DNA from: Paraburkholderia sp.
GTDB lineage: Bacteria > Pseudomonadota > Gammaproteobacteria > Burkholderiales > Burkholderiaceae
Assembly (NCBI RefSeq): GCF_024281035.1
Contig: NZ_JAMXLH010000006.1
Coordinates: forward strand, 1-64,000
DNA length: 64,000 nucleotides
Direction of reading: 5' to 3'
Positions within the stretch are counted from its first letter, which is position 1. Every line of letters starts with the position of its first letter. The notes under the pieces were generated by a model. That model had not been told where the DNA came from, did not search any database, and worked only from the letters and a program-made list of their open reading frames with translations. Positions 1 through 8,491 of the stretch are shown in pieces. The position numbers and the translations under genes were made by a program.

Positions 1-163
1 TGATGCCGTAGGCGGGCTCGCCCTTCGCGGCGATGGCGGCGACGGTTTGCGCGGCCGCGTCGATGGCGGCGTAGCTCGCCGGATCGAGTTCGAGTTTCAC
101 CGTTTCGCGCGCGATCTGGCGCAGTTGCGAGAGGGTTACGTGGCCAGGAGTCAGTTTAATCAT
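1..163 (-). CDS. hutH: Histidine ammonia-lyase, N-terminal part (cut by window edge)
   Basis: The first 54 codons begin MIKLTPGHVTLSQLRQIA and reach GEPAYGI, the conserved N-terminal stretch of histidine ammonia-lyase just before the NTGFG segment. The enzyme deaminates L-histidine to urocanate, the first step of histidine use, using an MIO cofactor; the MIO-forming residues lie outside the window. ATG at 163 is chosen because it opens the conserved N-terminus; no strong ribosome site is visible. The gene diverges from an amino-acid ABC importer, and a HutC-like palindrome lies only about 10 bp upstream of the start. This suggests coupled histidine uptake and breakdown. Family identity is recalled from known sequences; the coupling is inference. 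Confidence 0.85.
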   Translation of the reverse strand, partial: MIKLTPGHVTLSQLRQIARETVKLELDPASYAAIDAAAQTVAAIAAKGEPAYGI

Positions 164-172
164 CACAGGAAA

Positions 173-186
173 GTTGTATGGACAAG
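173..186. promoter_or_regulatory. HutC-like operator site 1
   Basis: GTTGTATGGACAAG has perfect half-sites TTGT and ACAA around a 4-bp centre. This resembles the CTTGTATnTACAAG-type operators of the GntR-family histidine repressor HutC. It lies just upstream of hutH, where a bound repressor would block its transcription or initiation. Confidence 0.5.
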
Positions 187-210
187 GTAATGCCAGCGTA
201 TCGAATCAAG

Positions 211-224
211 CTTGTCTATACAAG
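211..224. promoter_or_regulatory. HutC-like operator site 2
   Basis: CTTGTCTATACAAG has perfect 5-bp half-sites CTTGT and ACAAG. It is the best match of three related sites in the hutH / histidine-importer intergenic region and lies centrally between the two divergent genes. Confidence 0.6.
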
Positions 225-362
225 TTAAATCATCTCCACGTATACCCTCAGGCGATTCGTCTGATACCTGTGTTTAATAGCTTTTTTCTCGCTTTTTTCT
301 CGCGTGCCAGCCATACCCATCAGTGATAACACTGATTGTTGACTATCTGGCCATCACGATAT

Positions 363-376
363 CTTGTATAGACAAC
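363..376. promoter_or_regulatory. HutC-like operator site 3
   Basis: CTTGTATAGACAAC carries TTGT and ACAA half-sites with 4-bp spacing, the same design as the two sites upstream. It lies 69 bp before the importer's ATG. This argues that coding starts downstream of it, not at the TTG within it. Confidence 0.55.
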
Positions 377-444
377 TAGCAGAACCTACGCAAGCACGCC
401 GCGCCCTCGCCCGGCACGTGTCATTTCATGGAGGACATCCGCTC

Positions 445-1134
445 ATGCTTTTTCAAGGCTTCGGCCCATTACTCCTCGCGGGCACGTGGGAAACCATCAA
501 GCTCGCGGTGCTTTCTCTCGCGGCGGCATTTCTGCTTGGCCTCGCCGGGGCTGCGGCGAAACTCTCGCCCAATCGCACGCTCCAGCGCATCGGCACGACA
601 TACACGACGTTGATCCGCGCGGTACCCGATCTTGTCCTGATGTTGCTGCTGTTCTACAGCATCCAGATCTGGCTGAACGACCTGACCGACGTTCTCGGTA
701 TGGATCAGATCGACATCGACCCCTTCGTGGCCGGCGTCATTACGCTCGGATTCATTTACGGCGCGTACTTCACCGAGACCTTTCGCGGCGCCTTTCTCGC
801 CGTTCCCCGAGGGCAGATCGAAGCCGGTTTCGCATACGGCATGAGCGCAAGGCGTGTATTCACACGCATCCTTTTTCCACAGATGATGCGCTTCGCGCTG
901 CCGGGCATCGGCAACAACTGGCAGGTCCTCGTGAAAGCAACCGCGCTCGTCTCGATCATCGGTCTTGCCGACGTGGTGAAAGCCGCGCAGGACGCAGGCA
1001 AGGCCACGCAGGCGTTCTTCTTCTTTACGCTCGTCACCGGCGCGATTTATCTCGGCATCACCACCGTTTCCAATCTGGCATTGCACCGACTCGAAAAGCG
1101 CTATTCGACCGGTGTGCGGAGGGCTGCGCTTTGA
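445..1134 (+). CDS. Polar amino acid ABC importer permease, HisQ type
   Basis: A 229-residue inner-membrane permease of the HisQ/GlnP family, one of two membrane subunits importing a polar amino acid, here probably histidine. It has about five hydrophobic segments and the conserved cytoplasmic loop EAGFAYGMSARRVFTRILFP that docks onto the ATPase. ATG at 445 is preferred over an upstream TTG: a GGAGGA ribosome site lies at 430-435, the encoded start MLFQGFGPLLLAGTWETI fits the family, and the longer form would read through the operator. Its stop overlaps the TTG start of the next permease. No binding protein is encoded beside the operon in this window. Confidence 0.88.
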   Translation: MLFQGFGPLLLAGTWETIKLAVLSLAAAFLLGLAGAAAKLSPNRTLQRIGTTYTTLIRAVPDLVLMLLLFYSIQIWLNDLTDVLGMDQIDIDPFVAGVITLGFIYGAYFTETFRGAFLAVPRGQIEAGFAYGMSARRVFTRILFPQMMRFALPGIGNNWQVLVKATALVSIIGLADVVKAAQDAGKATQAFFFFTLVTGAIYLGITTVSNLALHRLEKRYSTGVRRAAL

Positions 1135-1844
1135 TCGAACTCCTTCAGCAATACTGGCCGAACTATCTTTACAGTGACGGCTTCAACTACAGCGGCCTCG
1201 TCATCACGCTCTGGCTGCTGGTTGTTTCAATCGCACTCGGTTTCCTGCTCGCCGTGCCGCTGGCCATTGCGCGCACGTCGCGCAATCCCTTTGTATCGCG
1301 CACGGTCTGGCTCTATACGTACGTGTTTCGCGGCACACCGCTTTATGTCCAGTTGCTGATTATCTACACCGGTATTTACAGCCTGCACTTCGTCCACTCG
1401 CATGTATTGCTCGGCGGATTCTTTCGCAGCGCGATGAATTGCACGCTGCTGGCGTTCACGCTGAACGAGTGCGCCTACGCCACCGAGATCTTCGCAGGCG
1501 CGATCAAAGACACCGCGTACGGCGAAATCGAAGCGGCGCTTGCCTATGGCATGTCGAAATACAAGCTGTATACGCGCATCATCCTGCCGTCCGCGTTACG
1601 TCGCGCGCTGCCGTCGTACAGCAACGAAGTCATCCTGATGCTGCACGCCACGACTCTCGCCTTCACCGCGACGGTGCCGGACATATTGAAAGTGGCGCGC
1701 GACGCGAACTCCGCCACTTACATGACGTTCCAGGCATATGGAATCGCGGCTGTGTTGTATGCGGCGATTGTCTTCGCCCTGATATGGGTTTTCCGGCGCA
1801 CGGAAACACGCATGCTGGCTTACCTGAAACCGCAAGGGCACTGA
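1131..1844 (+). CDS. Polar amino acid ABC importer permease, HisM type
   Basis: A 237-residue permease partner of the upstream HisQ-like protein. The conserved ATPase-docking loop reads [20 protein letters not shown], and hydrophobic stretches fit five transmembrane helices. The TTG at 1131 is preferred: it follows a GGAGGG site at 1118-1123 and overlaps the previous stop codon (TTGA), a translational-coupling arrangement. The longer open frame upstream runs through hisQ in another frame and is not coding. HisQ-HisM-HisP order is standard for histidine/lysine/arginine/ornithine importers. The histidine assignment rests on the adjacent hutH and the HutC-like sites and is inference. Confidence 0.87.
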   Translation: MIELLQQYWPNYLYSDGFNYSGLVITLWLLVVSIALGFLLAVPLAIARTSRNPFVSRTVWLYTYVFRGTPLYVQLLIIYTGIYSLHFVHSHVLLGGFFRSAMNCTLLAFTLNECAYATEIFAGAIKDTAYGEIEAALAYGMSKYKLYTRIILPSALRRALPSYSNEVILMLHATTLAFTATVPDILKVARDANSATYMTFQAYGIAAVLYAAIVFALIWVFRRTETRMLAYLKPQGH

Positions 1845-1876
1845 ACCCCGAGCCGCCCTGTTGGAGTGTATTGAGA

Positions 1877-2644
1877 ATGTACAAGCTGATTGTCGATGAC
1901 TTGCACAAGAAGTTCGGCGAAAACGAAGTATTGAAGGGCGTATCGCTCAAGGCGAAAGCTGGCGACGTGATCAGCCTGATCGGTTCAAGTGGCTCGGGAA
2001 AAAGCACGTTCCTGCGTTGCATCAACTTCCTCGAATCGCCCTGCTCCGGCCAGATCACGCTCAACGGCGAGCAGATTCGCACGACGGCCGACCGCAACGG
2101 CGGCCTGCGGGTGAGCGATCCGAAACAATTGCAGACGATGCGCACGCGCCTGTCCATGGTGTTTCAGCATTTCAACCTGTGGGCGCACATGACGGTGCTC
2201 GAAAACATCATCGAAGCGCCCATTAGCGTGCTGGGTCTGAGCCGCAGCGAGGCGGAAGACCGTGCGCGTAAATATCTGACCAAGGTGGGTCTTTCAAACG
2301 GCGTCGAGCACAAGTATCCGTCGCATCTATCCGGCGGCCAGCAACAGCGCGTAGCGATCGCACGCGCGCTGGCGATGGAACCGGAAGTGATGCTGTTCGA
2401 TGAGCCGACCTCTGCGCTCGATCCCGAACTTGTCGGCGAAGTGCTGAAAGTGATGCAGGCGCTGGCGGAAGAAGGTCGCACCATGATCGTCGTCACCCAC
2501 GAAATGGGGTTCGCGCGCAATGTGTCGAATCACGTCATCTTCCTGCACCAGGGGAAAATCGAAGAGCAAGGCGATCCGCGCGAGGTGCTGAATACGCCAC
2601 GCAGCGAGCGGCTGCAACAGTTTCTCGCCGGGCGGCTGAAGTAA
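1877..2644 (+). CDS. hisP: Polar amino acid ABC importer ATPase, HisP type
   Basis: A 255-residue cytoplasmic ATPase that powers the HisQM permease pair. It shows a Walker A motif GSSGSGKST, signature LSGGQQQR, Walker B VMLFDEPT and a switch histidine in VVTHEMGFA. The insertion ending near [16 protein letters not shown] and the length are typical of HisP/GlnQ proteins. ATG at 1877 begins [19 protein letters not shown], the usual family start, 32 bp after hisM; the longer in-frame reading upstream is a shadow of hisM. Probably the last gene of the transporter operon. Confidence 0.9.
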   Translation: MYKLIVDDLHKKFGENEVLKGVSLKAKAGDVISLIGSSGSGKSTFLRCINFLESPCSGQITLNGEQIRTTADRNGGLRVSDPKQLQTMRTRLSMVFQHFNLWAHMTVLENIIEAPISVLGLSRSEAEDRARKYLTKVGLSNGVEHKYPSHLSGGQQQRVAIARALAMEPEVMLFDEPTSALDPELVGEVLKVMQALAEEGRTMIVVTHEMGFARNVSNHVIFLHQGKIEEQGDPREVLNTPRSERLQQFLAGRLK

Positions 2645-2694
2645 GTATCAGCCGATGCGAACGGAGAATTGCGCGGCGGGAACGATAAGCCCAA

Positions 2695-2922
2695 TCATGC
2701 CTGGCGCGTGAGGATTGGCACGCGCGCAGACGCCTGGCGAAACTGGCCGAAGCCGAAGCGGATCTCGGCCGCGCCGGGCGTGTAGACCATCCTCGATTCC
2801 TGCTCCTTCAGCTCCGCCGGGAGTGCCGGGTGCGCGGATTCGTGAATTTCGCACCTCGGCGCAACCTCGGCCCCGGCTACCCATACTTGCGTATCCGGCC
2901 GATGGCAACCTGAGACAGATCG
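2695..2922 (-). pseudogene. Possible 3' remnant of a decayed gene
   Basis: A 75-codon open stretch with a coding-like third-position GC bias but no start codon or upstream coding. It ends at a TGA at 2695-2697. The inferred peptide contains HPALPAELKEQESRMVYTPG and then AAEIRFGFGQFRQ before the stop. I do not recognise the family. It may be the C-terminal end of a gene whose 5' part was deleted, or chance. The rest of the 2645-3171 interval shows nothing clear. Confidence 0.25.
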
Positions 2923-3171
2923 TCAAACAACGTGAAAATCTGATCCTGTCTGCGTCATCAAAAAAATTGCAGAACCTCGTCATTGCGATTTAATAAAGGA
3001 TCACTAAGATCCCGATCTACCGGTCGCCCGATCGGTACACGCTACGTCGCGCCGATCGTGAAGTTTGTCGCACACATCATCGGCGCACTGATTTCCGCTC
3101 CCTCCATTCCAGGCATGCCGACCGAGACGCGAGTCGCAGTGGCATCGCCTACATATTTTTTCGCATACCTT

Positions 3172-3999
3172 ATGACTTCGAATTCGCCCCGACCTCCGCG
3201 CAGACGCTTTCTCACCGCAGGAACCGCGATGGCCGCAACGTCCGCCTTGAGTGCGTGCGGCGGCAACGACGTTTCGGCCACGCCTGCGCCTGCTACAGAC
3301 GCCGCACTTCAGGCACAAATGACCGGCAAGCTGAGCGCGCAACTCGGTGACGCCACAACGGTCAACGCAATTGTTCCGGTCATGATGGACGTCGGCTTCA
3401 CGTGGTCGCTCCCGTCGATTCCGGCCGCGCAGATTGATTCGATCGTCGCGTACAGCTTCGGCAATCGTCCGAATGCCGCAAGCGGCAACACGTCGAGCAC
3501 CGGCGGCAACCAGAGCGCGCTGCCCGATCCTGGCCCCACCAACGAAGCGCTGGCCGATTCAGTTCACCGGATCTACCGGTTGAAACCGGTCAAGATCTAC
3601 GCGCAGTGGGAAATCGCGCGCTTCCTGGTTTCGAAGTACCGGATGGGCACCGACGTGCTGACCTCCATTGAGCCGATCGTCGCAAGCGACGGCACGATCG
3701 TGTATCTGAGTACGGTTGGCGTGGCGCTCGAGGCCGTCAAGCGCGCGGGCGGCGCTGCGGCGATGGGCAACGTCGCGGTGGTCGGCCATCGCGATCACGC
3801 GAAACGCTGCATCCTGACCTCGCAACAGGCGGGCATGAAGGCATTCGCGGCGAAGGAAGTGCCGCTCCCGGCGGCGTATGACACGCAGTCCGGCCAGCCG
3901 TGGACGCGCAGCCGCAGCCTCTATCTCGTGCACGACATGTACGCGCAAATGAACATGCAGTCGATGCTTGCCGCGAGCCGCGCATTTCCGAACGGCTGA
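3172..3999 (+). CDS. Tat-exported YdcF-like (DUF218-like) protein, first of a tandem pair
   Basis: A 275-residue protein with a twin-arginine signal (PRRRFLTAGTAMAATSALSAC) ending in a lipobox-like LSAC, so it may be a Tat-exported lipoprotein. The mature part resembles the DUF218/YdcF fold: an early strand IDSIVAYSFGNR, a middle helix with IYAQWEIARFLVSKYRM, and a late VAVVGHRDHAKRC-x-AGM segment like the terminal strand-helix of that family. ATG at 3172 is chosen because it places the Tat motif near the N-terminus; the frame is open further upstream. It ends in AFPNG. The next gene is a paralogue ending in QYPNG. The family call is by pattern memory and is tentative. Confidence 0.6.
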   Translation: MTSNSPRPPRRRFLTAGTAMAATSALSACGGNDVSATPAPATDAALQAQMTGKLSAQLGDATTVNAIVPVMMDVGFTWSLPSIPAAQIDSIVAYSFGNRPNAASGNTSSTGGNQSALPDPGPTNEALADSVHRIYRLKPVKIYAQWEIARFLVSKYRMGTDVLTSIEPIVASDGTIVYLSTVGVALEAVKRAGGAAAMGNVAVVGHRDHAKRCILTSQQAGMKAFAAKEVPLPAAYDTQSGQPWTRSRSLYLVHDMYAQMNMQSMLAASRAFPNG

Positions 4000-4031
4000 C
4001 GCTATCCGCTTCACACAGAACACGAACGATC

Positions 4032-4796
4032 ATGCAAACTCGCCGCCACTTCCTGGCATCCGCGCCCGCGCTCGTCGCGGCGTGCGCCGTCAGCGCCCCT
4101 GGTTACGCCAGCGATATCCCTTTCTCCGATGCCGAGCTGAAGCGTCAGATGCTCGGCAAGCTGACGAACGAACTGAACGATCAAACCGTCGCTGGCACCG
4201 AATCCACGTATCTCTTCAACACGTTCTTTTCGTGGACGCCGCCGACCGTCGACGTCGACCGGATCAATACGATCGTCGCGTACAGTTTCGGCAACCGCGC
4301 CGCGGCCGGCGGCGCCGCGCCGACGCCTTGCCCCGTGAATGAACAGATCGCCGATGCAGTGTTTCAGCTTCGCCAGAAAATCTCCGCGCCGATCTACGCG
4401 CAGCAGGAAGTCGCGAACGTGCTCGCGGCGAAGTACTCGATGACCGCTGGCGTCACGTCGATCGGAACACCCACCGGACCGGGCAGCCTGGACGTCAACG
4501 TGCCGACGCCAGACGGCGTCGCTGCCGCGATCGTCAGGCATGCCGGCACGGCTGCTGCACTGGGGAGTGTGGCTGTCGTTACGCACGCGGATCAGGCAGC
4601 GCTCGCCATTCAGATGTCGCGTGGAGCTGGAATGAATGCCGCGGCGGCCAACGGACTGACGCTGCCGTTGGCGTATGACGCGTCCGCGCAGCAATCGGCG
4701 CTTCGCCGTCGCGATCTCTATCTGCATGGCAACCTGGCCGCGCAGTTGGCGATGCTGCGACTAGCGCTCATTAATCAGCAATACCCAAACGGGTAA
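4032..4796 (+). CDS. Tat-exported YdcF-like (DUF218-like) protein, second of a tandem pair
   Basis: A 254-residue paralogue of the preceding protein, starting 32 bp after its stop and probably co-transcribed. It has a Tat-type signal (TRRHFLASAPALVAACAVS) but no clear lipobox; cleavage after GYAS is plausible, giving a periplasmic protein. The two share IVAYSFGNR, IYAQ-x-E-(I/V)-A, an AGxAAAxGxVAVV block, an AGM segment and a terminal PNG. The duplicate differs in the loop after the AYSFGNR strand and in the middle segment, suggesting specialisation. No enzyme activity can be assigned; related proteins include envelope factors of unknown substrate. Confidence 0.6.
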   Translation: MQTRRHFLASAPALVAACAVSAPGYASDIPFSDAELKRQMLGKLTNELNDQTVAGTESTYLFNTFFSWTPPTVDVDRINTIVAYSFGNRAAAGGAAPTPCPVNEQIADAVFQLRQKISAPIYAQQEVANVLAAKYSMTAGVTSIGTPTGPGSLDVNVPTPDGVAAAIVRHAGTAAALGSVAVVTHADQAALAIQMSRGAGMNAAAANGLTLPLAYDASAQQSALRRRDLYLHGNLAAQLAMLRLALINQQYPNG

Positions 4797-5198
4797 GCCC
4801 GCATCGCGTTTTCTGCACGAGGGCCCACCAGAAGCCGCGCGCGCGTAGCGAAGCCGCGTGGCTGGCCGAGACGGGCAGTGCATCATCGGACCGGCAATAT
4901 CAAACTGATAAAGATAATGAATTTCTCCGTTAAATCGCCTGGTCAAGGTGTTTTGGCGAAAATTTCACGAATTCCGGCCGACCCTCAATACTGTCTCCGG
5001 CGTGCCGCGCCACCCAACTTTATGGCGCGTGCGCAATCGATATCTCGGTCTTTGTCCATCGGCTTAAACTCGCGCGTCCCACGTTGCAACGTCCTATCGC
5101 GGCCACTTTTCGTACGCTTTTACGCATAACGTGTAGCTTCAAGTTAAATGCCTTGGCAGTCCCGTTTGAGCGGGTGTGCGCCAACGGCCGGGAAATCC
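4797..5198. other. Intergenic region upstream of the fusion gene
   Basis: About 400 bp with no convincing gene on either strand. It must hold the promoter of the fusion gene at 5199. I see no clear operator or terminator. Confidence 0.4.
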
Positions 5199-7406
5199 AT
5201 GAAAATTCCCTACTTGAGGACCAATGGCGGCGCGGCGATTGGCGCAATCGTCGCCACATCGTGCGGGCTACTGGCAGCCGTCGCGCTGGTCGTCAGCCAT
5301 GATGTGACGCTCGTGCTGGGCGCTGTTACGCGCGCTGGTTGGAGCATTGCGGCAATCGTGGCGATTCGCGCCGTGATCGTCGTGTTCATCGGCGTTGCAT
5401 GGGGCCGCGTGGTCCGTCCCCTGTCCCGGCAACGCTACGGCGTGTTCGTGTTGCTTCGCTGGATACGCGAGGCGATCAACGTGCTCCTGCCGGTAGTGTC
5501 CGTTGGCGGCGATCTGATTGGCGCGCGGCTCCTGACCTTCTGGGGCGTGGCAGGCGGACTCGCGGGCGCCTCCATCCTGGTCGACCTGCTGGTTCAGGCC
5601 TTTGCCCAGTTCCTGTTTACCGTTGCGGGATTCGGGCTCCTCGTGGCGGGCGGCCGCGGAGGTGCGCTGATAGAGTGGTTGTCGACCGGGCTGGCGGTGG
5701 CAGCAGCGGCGCTCATCGGCTTCTATCTCGCGCAGCGCTTTTGGCTGTTTGCGCTGATCGAACGCGGCTTGTTGGCGGCGGCGCGCTGGTTGAAGATGTC
5801 CTTCGGCGAACTCGGACTTCACGACAACCTGCAGCGCATCCACGCAAACAGGGCAGCGCTGCTGAGCGCCGTCTTCGTCCACCTGACTGCGTGGTTCATC
5901 GGCGTAACAGAGATATGGGTCGCCCTCACGTACATGGGCGCCAAGCCGACCCTCACAGAAGCGATGGTGCTGGAAAGCCTCGGTCAGGCCGTGCGCGATG
6001 CGGCCTTTCCGGTGCCGGGCGCATATGGCGTACAGGAAGGCGCTTTTCTGCTCCTCGGGCGTATTTACGGATTGCCTCCTGAGATCGCGCTCGCGCTGTC
6101 GCTGATCAAGCGGGTGCCCGACGTCGCACTGGGACTGCCGGGGCTGCTGGCCTGGCACCTGCTGGAAACGCGCCGCCTGCTTTCACGGCGCCGCGCAGTA
6201 CCGGAGGACGAAGCCGCGCGGAATGCTTTCCCGCAATCCCGTTGCTCAGACAACCAGTCGGCTGGCGTTTCGACGGTCGTCCAGTCAATGCCAACCGCCA
6301 CCCTCCCGGGGCCTCCGGATTTAGCGGACAGGAACGTCAAGCCCGTTAGCTCATGGAACGAATGGGATCCGCTCGAGGAGGTGATCGTCGGACGGATCGA
6401 CGGGGCGATCATTCCGCCATATCACGTCGGCGTCACCTTCAACGTGCCGAGCGTCACGGCAAGGCTGCATCGTTTCGTCGCCGGCCGGCGCTATCCCCGC
6501 TGGATGATCGATCTGGCGCAAAAGGAACTCGACGCGTACGTGCGCATCCTTGAAGCGGAAGGCGTAACCGTGCGTCGGCCTGACGTTATCAACCATCGTG
6601 TCCGTTTCGGCACGCCTTCGTGGTTTAGCCACGGCTTCTGCGTGGCCTGTCCGCGCGACAGCTATCTGGTGATCGGCGACGAGATCATCGAGACGCCCCT
6701 GTGCTGGCGTTCGCGCCACTTCGAGGGCGATGCCTATGGTGCACTGTTCAAGGAGTATTGTCATCAGGGCGCCCGTTGTACTGCGGCACCACGGCCGCCA
6801 TTGACCGACGATCCGTTCGACCCGGGCTACCGTATTTCCGGCAAGTACGAGCCATTGCGCTACATCGTCAACGAATTCGAACCGGTATTCGATGCCGCCG
6901 ATTTCACCCGGTGTGGCCGCGATCTGTTTGTCACGCGCTCCAACGTGACGAACCGGTCCGGCATCGAATGGCTGCGACGTCATCTGGGCGACGGTTTTCG
7001 CATTCACGAAATCGAAACCCACTGCCGCCAGCCGATGCACATCAATTCCAGCTTCAATCCATTGTGTCCCGGCAAGGTTCTGGTCAACCCCGATTGCATC
7101 GACGTAACCCGACTGCCGCCGATCCTCAAGAGCTGGGATGTGCTGATCGCCCCGCGCCCCGATCCGGTTGCGGGAATCATGGCGAAATTTTCGATGTGCA
7201 ATTCGTGGACCAGCATCAACACGCTGATGCTGGACGAGAAGCGGGTGATCGTGGATGCGTCCCAGCTATCGCTGATCAAGGCGTTCAAGGATTGGAGATT
7301 TGAACCGATCCCGTGCGCTTTCCTGAGTTACAGACCGTTCGGCGGCGCCTTCCATTGCGCGACGCTCGACATTCGCCGTCGCGGGGAACTGCAGTGCTAC
7401 TTCTGA
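5199..7406 (+). CDS. Fusion of MprF/HpnL-type flippase domain with a glycine-amidinotransferase-like enzyme
   Basis: One uninterrupted 735-residue frame joins two domains. Residues about 10-325 form a multi-helix membrane domain of the LPG-synthase-TM/UPF0104 family (HpnL, or the flippase half of MprF), with typical segments such as SVGGDLIGARLL and FPVPGAYGVQEGAF. After a polar linker of about 55 residues, residues about 380-735 match arginine:glycine amidinotransferase (human GATM). Catalytic residues are kept: Asp565 in FDAADF, His614 in PMHINSSFN, Cys720 in GGAFHCATLD, and the C-terminal RRRGELQ. The enzyme class moves an amidino group from arginine to an amine. MprF also pairs a flippase with a soluble lipid-modifying domain, so a guanidinylated membrane lipid is a possible product; this is inference. 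ATG at 5199 begins MKIPYLRTNG. Confidence 0.8.
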   Translation: MKIPYLRTNGGAAIGAIVATSCGLLAAVALVVSHDVTLVLGAVTRAGWSIAAIVAIRAVIVVFIGVAWGRVVRPLSRQRYGVFVLLRWIREAINVLLPVVSVGGDLIGARLLTFWGVAGGLAGASILVDLLVQAFAQFLFTVAGFGLLVAGGRGGALIEWLSTGLAVAAAALIGFYLAQRFWLFALIERGLLAAARWLKMSFGELGLHDNLQRIHANRAALLSAVFVHLTAWFIGVTEIWVALTYMGAKPTLTEAMVLESLGQAVRDAAFPVPGAYGVQEGAFLLLGRIYGLPPEIALALSLIKRVPDVALGLPGLLAWHLLETRRLLSRRRAVPEDEAARNAFPQSRCSDNQSAGVSTVVQSMPTATLPGPPDLADRNVKPVSSWNEWDPLEEVIVGRIDGAIIPPYHVGVTFNVPSVTARLHRFVAGRRYPRWMIDLAQKELDAYVRILEAEGVTVRRPDVINHRVRFGTPSWFSHGFCVACPRDSYLVIGDEIIETPLCWRSRHFEGDAYGALFKEYCHQGARCTAAPRPPLTDDPFDPGYRISGKYEPLRYIVNEFEPVFDAADFTRCGRDLFVTRSNVTNRSGIEWLRRHLGDGFRIHEIETHCRQPMHINSSFNPLCPGKVLVNPDCIDVTRLPPILKSWDVLIAPRPDPVAGIMAKFSMCNSWTSINTLMLDEKRVIVDASQLSLIKAFKDWRFEPIPCAFLSYRPFGGAFHCATLDIRRRGELQCYF

Positions 7407-7945
7407 AGCGTCGATCCGTTCGGGTTGGCGGCCGGTAACACAGCCACCGGGCGAGCGGCGAACAGGTGCATTCAGCGTCGTGCGCGACGCATGCTGCTCG
7501 ACGTCATCGCGAACCGTTTTAGTTGGCCGTCTTGCGATTTCCGGATCATGGCAATGTTCTTCGAAACTCCAATCCAATCCCATACATGGGGGTGACAATG
7601 CAGCAAGAATGCAGATGAAACTATTTGGAAACGAGTCTTGCGGCACCGAAAAATCTTTCATATGATTGGTTATCCTGATGAACCATGTTAGCCTTGTTAC
7701 ATAAATGTTCACGAAAACTTCATTGGCAATCTTCCGAGGTGTTGATGATGGTGGTATGCGCAGCGTAAGTCGGCGCGGGTATACCAAGCTTCAGTGAACC
7801 GTTTACGCCATAGCACTGATGGTTCGGTTCGATCTGGCGAGGCAAGGCCAGGCTCCTGGTAACCAGTTGCGCTGGCAGGGCATTGGATACCCTTCCCCGA
7901 AGCGATCGTCGCCCATCACCTTGAGTTAAATCACGAGCGCAAGGT

Positions 7946-7959
7946 ATCTCTATAGAGAT
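7946..7959. promoter_or_regulatory. Perfect 14-bp palindrome, possible operator
   Basis: ATCTCTATAGAGAT is a perfect palindrome in AT-rich DNA. Its centre lies 24 bp from that of a second palindrome downstream. Regulator unknown. Confidence 0.3.
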
Positions 7960-7971
7960 TTATTTTCGATG

Positions 7972-7981
7972 TCCTATAGGA
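7972..7981. promoter_or_regulatory. Perfect 10-bp palindrome, possible operator
   Basis: TCCTATAGGA shares the central CTATAG core with the palindrome at 7946-7959, so the two may bind the same protein on nearly the same face of the helix. No adjacent regulator gene is present. Confidence 0.25.
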
Positions 7982-8491
7982 TTTACGCTCACAAAGCATA
8001 ATTTTTTATTGATTTTAAATGTTTAATAAATCAAGAAATGCTCTGGCTCGGTATTATCGGTTTTGGCGCGACGCGTGTTGGCCTGCTCAAACTCCGCAGC
8101 GTCGCGCACACTTCCGGGAACGTTGTGCCGATGCACCGCGGCAACCCGGTTTCGATGCGCGGTGGAAGAGTCAAATTGACGCGCTTCACTGGAAGTTGCG
8201 GATTTCTTCCCCGAACGACACGCAAGCTGGTAAAAAAGCGCGCCGTGCAAGGGTTTTCGCTTCCAGGATTATCCTGTAGCGTTGCGCTACGCCGATGTCG
8301 GCCGCTCAGACCACGCGCCTGCCAGGCTCGCGCTGGCCGCGATGCAGCGCCGCAGGATGCCGACAGGCAGCGGGCGCGCGGTGAATCCCGGTCGTGCAAT
8401 TGCGATACGACGCATGATCGTTGCACCCGTTGCGGGACCGATATCCCGCCACTTAATCACGTTTTCTCAACCTTGAACTGGAGATTGAGCG

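Larger units (their letters stand above)
7407..8491. other. Long intergenic region, no recognised gene
   Basis: Nearly 1.1 kb between the fusion gene and the copper chaperone. Its middle (about 7600-8020) is markedly more AT-rich than its surroundings and holds two palindromes. Open frames around 8019-8480 lack recognisable motifs and good ribosome sites. It may contain promoters, a remnant or an acquired segment. Confidence 0.4.

Noticed and set aside
364-444. Upstream TTG start for the HisQ-like permease
   Set aside because: It lies within a HutC-like operator, and ATG 445 has a GGAGGA site and the family-typical N-terminus.
469-1086. Long open frame antisense to the HisQ-like permease
   Set aside because: It is a shadow produced by GC-rich codons of the true gene; it lacks motifs and a ribosome site.
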